Below the pieces are notes generated by a model, which was not told the DNA's origin, did not search any database, and saw nothing but the letters and a program-made list of their open reading frames with translations. From Bacteroidales bacterium (GTDB lineage Bacteria; Bacteroidota; Bacteroidia; Bacteroidales; UBA932): a stretch of 37,288 nucleotides of DNA. The position numbers and the translations under genes were made by a program. Shown here piece by piece: positions 32,947 through 37,288 of this stretch (its first letter is position 1; each line of letters starts with the position of its first letter). The stretch is taken from assembly GCA_017561665.1 (NCBI GenBank), contig JAFZBQ010000095.1:1-37288 (forward strand). Direction: 5' to 3'.

Positions 32947-34092
32947 ATGCCGTTTTTGTTATCCAGAAGGGTTATTTCCGTGCTGTTTGTAGCACTTTTG
33001 GCGACATTCACCGCAGCGGCCGACGGAGTCCGTCTGAAAACGGTGGTGATTGACCCCGGCCACGGTGGCCACGACGCCGGCGCCATTTCGCTTGACGGAA
33101 AATTGATGGAAAAGAACGTCGTTCTGGATGTCGCCACCCGCCTGGGCGACCGCATCAAAAAGGATTATCCGGACGTCAAGGTCATCTACACCCGCAGCAA
33201 AGACGTATTCATTCCGCTGGACAAACGCGCCGACATCGCCAATAAGAATCACGCCGACCTGTTCATCTCAATCCACTGCAATTCGGTTCCCAAGACCTCC
33301 AAGGCACCGTCCGGCAGCGAGACCTTCGTGATGGGTATGAACAAGAACGCCGCCAACATGGAGGTGTGCAAGCGGGAGAACTCCGTGATCTTGATGGAGG
33401 ATGACTACAGCACCAAATACCAGGGATTCGACCCGAACGATACTGAAAGCTACATCTTCTTCAATCTGATGCAGAACGCTTATTTCGAGCAAAGCCTTAT
33501 CTGTGCCGAACTGTGTCAGAAAGAACTTCACAAAGGCCCTATCCCCACCAACCGCGGCATAAAGCAAGGTGGGCTGCTGGTGCTTTGGCGCACCACGATG
33601 CCTTCTGTTCTGGTAGAACTGGGCTTTATCACCAACGCAAACGACCGCACCACCTTGGCCGCCCCCGCAAAACGGGAGCAACTGGCGGGCTGCCTTTTCA
33701 GCGCATTTGAACAATTCAAAAAACAGTACGAAGGCGGCAGTGAATCAAAGCCTGTGGTAAAACCCGAACCCGAAGCAGAACCGGAAACCCAGAAAGAAGA
33801 ACCAGTCCCTGCCGTTGAGGATAGTTCCACCACAGCGGCGCCGGCATTGGCCTCCAGCGGGTCCTTTTACGCCGTGCAGATTTTTGCACTTTCAAAGGAA
33901 CTTGAATCGGGAGCAGCCCAATTCAAGGGAGAGAAAGACATCCACCGTTTCAAGGTAGGCAGCGTCTTCAAATACACCGCAGGTGTCTTCGAAACCGAGC
34001 AGGAAGCAGCCCGGGCGGCACAGCGGATATCGGAGAAATTTCCGGGGTGTTTCGTGGTTAAAATAGATAATTTTGAAATCAAAAAAAAATAA
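32947..34092 (+). CDS. N-acetylmuramoyl-L-alanine amidase with SPOR domain
   Basis: This 381-residue protein cleaves the amide bond between muramic acid and the peptide in peptidoglycan, probably during cell separation. A signal peptide ends near TAAA (residue 25). The Amidase_3 domain has VVIDPGHGGHDAGA with zinc ligand His39, Glu55 in LMEKNVV, SIHCNS, and VELGFITN near the end of the domain. A linker rich in Pro and Glu (about 255-295) leads to a C-terminal SPOR domain (SGSFYAVQIFALS onward), which binds denuded glycan at the division site. Divergent from lptD. Confidence 0.93.
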   Translation: MPFLLSRRVISVLFVALLATFTAAADGVRLKTVVIDPGHGGHDAGAISLDGKLMEKNVVLDVATRLGDRIKKDYPDVKVIYTRSKDVFIPLDKRADIANKNHADLFISIHCNSVPKTSKAPSGSETFVMGMNKNAANMEVCKRENSVILMEDDYSTKYQGFDPNDTESYIFFNLMQNAYFEQSLICAELCQKELHKGPIPTNRGIKQGGLLVLWRTTMPSVLVELGFITNANDRTTLAAPAKREQLAGCLFSAFEQFKKQYEGGSESKPVVKPEPEAEPETQKEEPVPAVEDSSTTAAPALASSGSFYAVQIFALSKELESGAAQFKGEKDIHRFKVGSVFKYTAGVFETEQEAARAAQRISEKFPGCFVVKIDNFEIKKK

Positions 34093-34297
34093 AATTTCTT
34101 TAATGCAACTTAACCCTCGACCTATCAAGGGGATAAACAAATGAGTATTTAACAACTCACTGTCTGTCAATAAATTACAAGCGCCGAAAATTTTCAAATT
34201 GTAAATCAGGCAGTTATAATTTTTCTGAAATTTCCAAGCGTTTTTTGATTTTTTATTTATCTTTTTTTCAACCAGCTTTGTCTTGCAAATAACTCTA
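34093..34297. other. Intergenic region before dnaA
   Basis: This 205-base AT-rich stretch has no gene. It contains a short inverted repeat, TGAGT-N8-ACTCA (34142-34159), and two poor DnaA-box-like sites (7 of 9 bases), near 34130 and at 34165-34173. No confident promoter was found. It is not clearly an origin. Confidence 0.4.
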
Positions 34298-35710
34298 ATG
34301 ACAAAGCAAGATCACATAGTGGTTTGGGATACGTGTCTGTCCATAATCAAGGACAACACCACAGAGGAAGGATTCAAGACCTGGTTCGCCCCCATCAGGG
34401 CAAAGAGCCTGGTCGGAAAGACCCTTACCCTGGAGGTTCCGTCACACTATGTGAGAGAGTATATCGACAGTCATTACAGCGATTTGCTCCTCCGTGTTCT
34501 CACTCGCGTCATCGGGGCCGGCTTCCGTCTGATCTACAGCGTCAGGGTTGCGGGCAACGGATATGCCAACTCTCTTGAGAGCGGCCGCGAAACGCCCGAG
34601 AACCGGCCGGTGGTGCTTTCGGGAGAGGCACGGCGCTACAACGGCAGCGCCTACGCCATCCCGGGCATCCAAAAGGTCAAGATCGACCCTCATCTCAACC
34701 CCAACTACGACTTCGAGAATTTTGTCGTGGGCGACTGCAACCGCCTTGGCTATTCCGCAGGTCTGAGCATTTCCAGCAATCCCGGCAAGAGTACCTTCAA
34801 TCCTCTTTTTATTTATGGAGGTCCCGGTCTGGGCAAGACCCACCTTGCGCAAGCCATCGGCATCGCCACTAAAGACAAATTTCCCGACAAGATTGTCCGC
34901 TACGTCAATGCCAACACTTTCATTGCGCAGTATATGGACACCGTGGGCGTAAACCGTCAGATCACCGATTTCCTAAGGGTATACCAGGCTATCGACGTGC
35001 TTATCATAGATGACGTCCACGAATTTGCAGAGAAGACCGGTTCCCAGAAGGCTTTGTTCCAGATTTTCAACTATCTGCATCAGTCGCAGAAGCAGTTGAT
35101 CCTGACCTCTGACAAGCCGCCGGTAGAGTTGGCAGGACTGGAGCAACGTCTCCTCTCCCGCTTCAAATGGGGCCTTTCCGTAGAACTCACCATGCCCGAC
35201 TACGCCACCAAACTGGCAATACTCAAGTCAAAGTGCCTGCGTGGCGGTGTGGAAGTGCCGGACGAGATTCTGGAATACATTGCCCAGAACGTAAAGGGCA
35301 ATATCCGTGAGCTTGAGGGTACGATCGTTACCTTGATTGCACAGGCCACCTTCACCAAGAAGGCGTTGACTATGAATCTGGCCCACGACCTCATAGAGAA
35401 GATCGTCCAGACTCCCCAGAGTGAAATCACCGTTTCCAAGATATCCAGCGTGGTGTGCGACTATTTCAAGATTTCTCCGGAGCAGATGGCCAGCAAGAGC
35501 CGCAAGAGAGAGGTTGCCCAGGCCCGCCAGATCGCCATGTACCTGAGCCGCACCCTCACCAACACCTCCCTATCCTATATCGGCAGCCAGATCGGCGGCC
35601 GAGACCACGCCACGGTACTTCACTCTTACAACACGGTGAACGATCTGCTGGACACTGACCGTACCTTCAAAAAGTACATCAGCGACCTCAAGCGCATCCT
35701 CTGTCAATAA
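34298..35710 (+). CDS. dnaA: Chromosomal replication initiator DnaA
   Basis: DnaA binds DnaA boxes and opens the replication origin. I start it at the ATG at 34298 (MTKQDHIVVWD), giving 470 residues; an upstream in-frame TTG is less likely. Domain I covers about residues 1-85. The AAA+ domain has Walker A GGPGLGKTH (about 174-182) and Walker B LIIDDVHEF. The C-terminal domain has the DnaA-box-reading motif GGRDHATVLHSYNTV. All core residues are intact. It may be under autocontrol, but no convincing DnaA box was found. Confidence 0.95.
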   Translation: MTKQDHIVVWDTCLSIIKDNTTEEGFKTWFAPIRAKSLVGKTLTLEVPSHYVREYIDSHYSDLLLRVLTRVIGAGFRLIYSVRVAGNGYANSLESGRETPENRPVVLSGEARRYNGSAYAIPGIQKVKIDPHLNPNYDFENFVVGDCNRLGYSAGLSISSNPGKSTFNPLFIYGGPGLGKTHLAQAIGIATKDKFPDKIVRYVNANTFIAQYMDTVGVNRQITDFLRVYQAIDVLIIDDVHEFAEKTGSQKALFQIFNYLHQSQKQLILTSDKPPVELAGLEQRLLSRFKWGLSVELTMPDYATKLAILKSKCLRGGVEVPDEILEYIAQNVKGNIRELEGTIVTLIAQATFTKKALTMNLAHDLIEKIVQTPQSEITVSKISSVVCDYFKISPEQMASKSRKREVAQARQIAMYLSRTLTNTSLSYIGSQIGGRDHATVLHSYNTVNDLLDTDRTFKKYISDLKRILCQ

Positions 35711-35730
35711 CTTCCAAAACTATACGCGAT

Positions 35731-37164
35731 ATGAAAGAAGGAAAAGTATTGCCATTTTTCCGTGACATCCTGCGCATTCCGCGCGAATCGGGTCACGAAG
35801 AACATATGATCGAATATCTGATGGAGTTCGGTCGCAGCCGCAATCTGGACACCAAGCGCGACGCCATCGGAAACGTGCTCATCACCAAGCCTGCCGCCAA
35901 GGGTTGCGAAAGCTGGCCCACGGTGGTGCTGCAGAGCCATCAGGATATGGTTTGCGAGAAGAACGGCGGAGTGAAGCACGATTTTGCCAAGGATGCCATC
36001 AAGGCATATGTCAAAGACGGATGGATGAAGGCCGAAGGCACTACACTGGGCGCCGACGACGGCATCGGAATCGCTTCCGAGCTGGCAATTCTCGACGACC
36101 CCGACCTCAAACTGGGGAAGATCGAGTGCCTCTTCACAATTTCTGAAGAGACCGGCCTGGACGGTGCAAACGCCCTGGAGCCCGGCTTCTTCACCGGCAA
36201 GATCCTTATCAATCTCGACTCCGAGGACTGGGGGCAGCTGTTCATTGGATGCGCCGGCGGCATCGACACAACCGCCACATTCAAATATGTTCCCTGGCCA
36301 ATGCCCGAGGGTCTGGTTGCTGCCAAATTCTCTATTTCAGGCGGTATCGGCGGCCATAGCGGCGACGACATAGACAAGGGCCGCGCCAACGCTGTCCAGC
36401 TGCTGGCCAGGTTCCTCTATGTAGTACTCGGCTACGAGATCGAGTTGTGCGAGATAGACGGCGGGAACAAACGCAACGCCATTGCCCGCGAAGCCAGCGC
36501 CACGATTGCCTTCGACCCCGAATGCGAAGACGACATAATTGGCATTTTCAACCGTATGGCAGAGGCGATTGCCGACGAATACTCCGTTACCGACCCCGGT
36601 ATCGTGTTCTCTGCCGAGCCTGTCACCTGGAAGGGCGACATAATAGACACCAACACCGCCTACTGTCTTATCGCAGCTCTCAACGCAGCGCCTCACGGTG
36701 TGCTGGCGATGAGCGCTGCAGTCAAAGGTCTGGTGGAGACATCCACCAACCTGGCTTCCGTAAAGATGCTGCCGGACAATGAAATCCGTATAGGCAGCAG
36801 CCAGCGCAGCGCCATCAACTCCGCCCGCAGGGCAGCCGCCGACCGCGTAGAGGCCTGCTTTGCACTGGCTGGAGCCGAAGTATCGCACGAAGGCGAATAT
36901 CCCGGATGGAAGCCCAACACAAAGTCGCCTATTCTTAAGACAACTGTAGATAGCTACAAGCGTCTGTTCGGCAAGAAACCGATAGTGCGCGCCATCCACG
37001 CCGGACTGGAATGCGGACTGTTCCAGGGCAAGTATCCCGATCTGGATATGATCTCATTCGGACCGACCATTCTGGGTGTCCACTCACCCGACGAGCGGCT
37101 GGAGCTTGCCACGGTAGACAAATTCTGGGATTTGCTGATTGATGTTTTACAACATTTAGCTTAA
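35731..37164 (+). CDS. pepD: Xaa-His dipeptidase (aminoacyl-histidine dipeptidase), M20 family
   Basis: This 477-residue zinc exopeptidase hydrolyses dipeptides such as those with a C-terminal histidine. Metal and catalytic segments are visible: LQSHQDMV with its His and Asp, LGADDGIGIA with Asp, ISEETGLDGA with two Glu, and INLDSEDWG with Asp. The C-terminal region has IRAIHAGLECGLF with the last His. GGIGGHSGDDI is the family lid sequence. It starts 20 bases after dnaA and is probably cotranscribed with it, or with its own weak promoter; no link to replication is apparent. Confidence 0.93.
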   Translation: MKEGKVLPFFRDILRIPRESGHEEHMIEYLMEFGRSRNLDTKRDAIGNVLITKPAAKGCESWPTVVLQSHQDMVCEKNGGVKHDFAKDAIKAYVKDGWMKAEGTTLGADDGIGIASELAILDDPDLKLGKIECLFTISEETGLDGANALEPGFFTGKILINLDSEDWGQLFIGCAGGIDTTATFKYVPWPMPEGLVAAKFSISGGIGGHSGDDIDKGRANAVQLLARFLYVVLGYEIELCEIDGGNKRNAIAREASATIAFDPECEDDIIGIFNRMAEAIADEYSVTDPGIVFSAEPVTWKGDIIDTNTAYCLIAALNAAPHGVLAMSAAVKGLVETSTNLASVKMLPDNEIRIGSSQRSAINSARRAAADRVEACFALAGAEVSHEGEYPGWKPNTKSPILKTTVDSYKRLFGKKPIVRAIHAGLECGLFQGKYPDLDMISFGPTILGVHSPDERLELATVDKFWDLLIDVLQHLA

Positions 37165-37191
37165 AAAAGTTCGTTTTTTAAAGAATTTGTC

Positions 37192-37199
37192 TATATTTG
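37192..37199 (+). promoter_or_regulatory. -7 element of the tRNA-Ser promoter
   Basis: TATATTTG matches TAnnTTTG and is followed by CAGTCCCTTTTCG, as at the rrn promoter. A TTCG near 37170-37173 is a plausible -33 element with 18-base spacing. Confidence 0.75.
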
Positions 37200-37214
37200 C
37201 AGTCCCTTTTCGGG

Positions 37215-37288
37215 GGAGAGATGCTCGAGTGGCTGAAGAGGCACGCCTGGAAAGCGTGTGTACCCCCAAAGGGTATCGCGAGTTCGAA
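37215..37288 (+). tRNA. tRNA-Ser (anticodon GGA), cut by the window edge
   Basis: The acceptor arm begins GGAGAGA (37215-37221), the D arm is CTCGAGTGGCTGAAGAG, and the anticodon stem CACGC/GCGTG encloses the loop CTGGAAA with anticodon GGA at 37249-37251, which reads UCC and UCU. A long variable arm (TACCCCCAAAGGGTA) is typical of serine tRNAs, and GAGTTCGAA starts the T arm. The last part, including the 3' acceptor strand, lies outside. Confidence 0.93.

Noticed and set aside
34093-34297. Possible origin of replication before dnaA
   Set aside because: Only two weak DnaA-box-like sites (7 of 9 bases) were found, with no cluster and no clear unwinding element. Origins in this phylum are not always next to dnaA.
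1-37288. CRISPR array, insertion sequence or phage
   Set aside because: No regularly spaced repeats, transposase, integrase, or phage structural genes were seen. The only repeats are within lptD, the LRR region and the two terminators.

Overview
The window looks like a chromosomal segment of a gut-type Bacteroidales bacterium (phylum Bacteroidota). The reasons are: promoters of the TTTG-N19-TAnnTTTG class in front of several genes; few Shine-Dalgarno sequences; an arginine operon built around an N-succinylornithine-type carbamoyltransferase; fimbrillin-family lipoproteins with BspA-type leucine-rich repeats, a BACON-like domain and an M64 peptidase; an OstA/LptD-like outer-membrane protein; and the rsfS-ftsH-cdsA-psd gene order. 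Genus cannot be told from the sequence. Housekeeping genes look GC-rich by eye, while the fimbrillin/M64 locus and the small-protein/GNAT pair are more AT-rich.

Layout. (1) 1-184, minus strand: the apparent start of a 16S rRNA gene, cut by the window edge, with its leader and a consensus promoter. (2) 233-8369, plus strand: a promoter element and a foldable leader, then a tightly packed arginine operon: GNAT acyltransferase, argG, argC, argD, argF', argB, argE, argH. (3) 10419-8332, minus strand: HU protein, a 29-residue bS22/mS38-like basic protein, then RNase G/E. (4) 10446-15633, plus strand: lon, ung, coaD and a double-thioredoxin-fold secreted protein. (5) 21439-15691, minus strand: a rod-shaped structured RNA or leader, a 42-residue peptide and three fimbrillin-type lipoproteins, one of which is a 1167-residue fimbrillin/LRR/BACON/M64 chimera. 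(6) 21470-22314, plus strand: a 55-residue protein and a GNAT protein arranged like a toxin-antitoxin pair. (7) 28774-22368, minus strand: rsfS, ftsH, cdsA, psd, a MATE transporter, a cytidylate-kinase-like protein and a helical lipoprotein. (8) birA (plus) converging on rpe, which follows lptD (minus). (9) Divergent from lptD: a cell-wall amidase with a SPOR domain, dnaA and an Xaa-His dipeptidase. (10) A tRNA-Ser(GGA) cut by the right edge.

How the genes work together. The arginine operon encodes every glutamate-to-arginine step if the GNAT protein acylates glutamate; carbamoyl-phosphate synthetase is not in the window. The rsfS-to-lipoprotein operon combines envelope quality control with phosphatidylethanolamine synthesis. 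The fimbrillin locus is a surface-display operon with a protease-bearing member. The observations most worth following up are the rod RNA in front of the fimbrillin operon, the GNAT/small-protein pair, the chimeric M64 lipoprotein, the arginine-operon leader, and a near-palindromic back-to-back promoter between lptD and the amidase gene.
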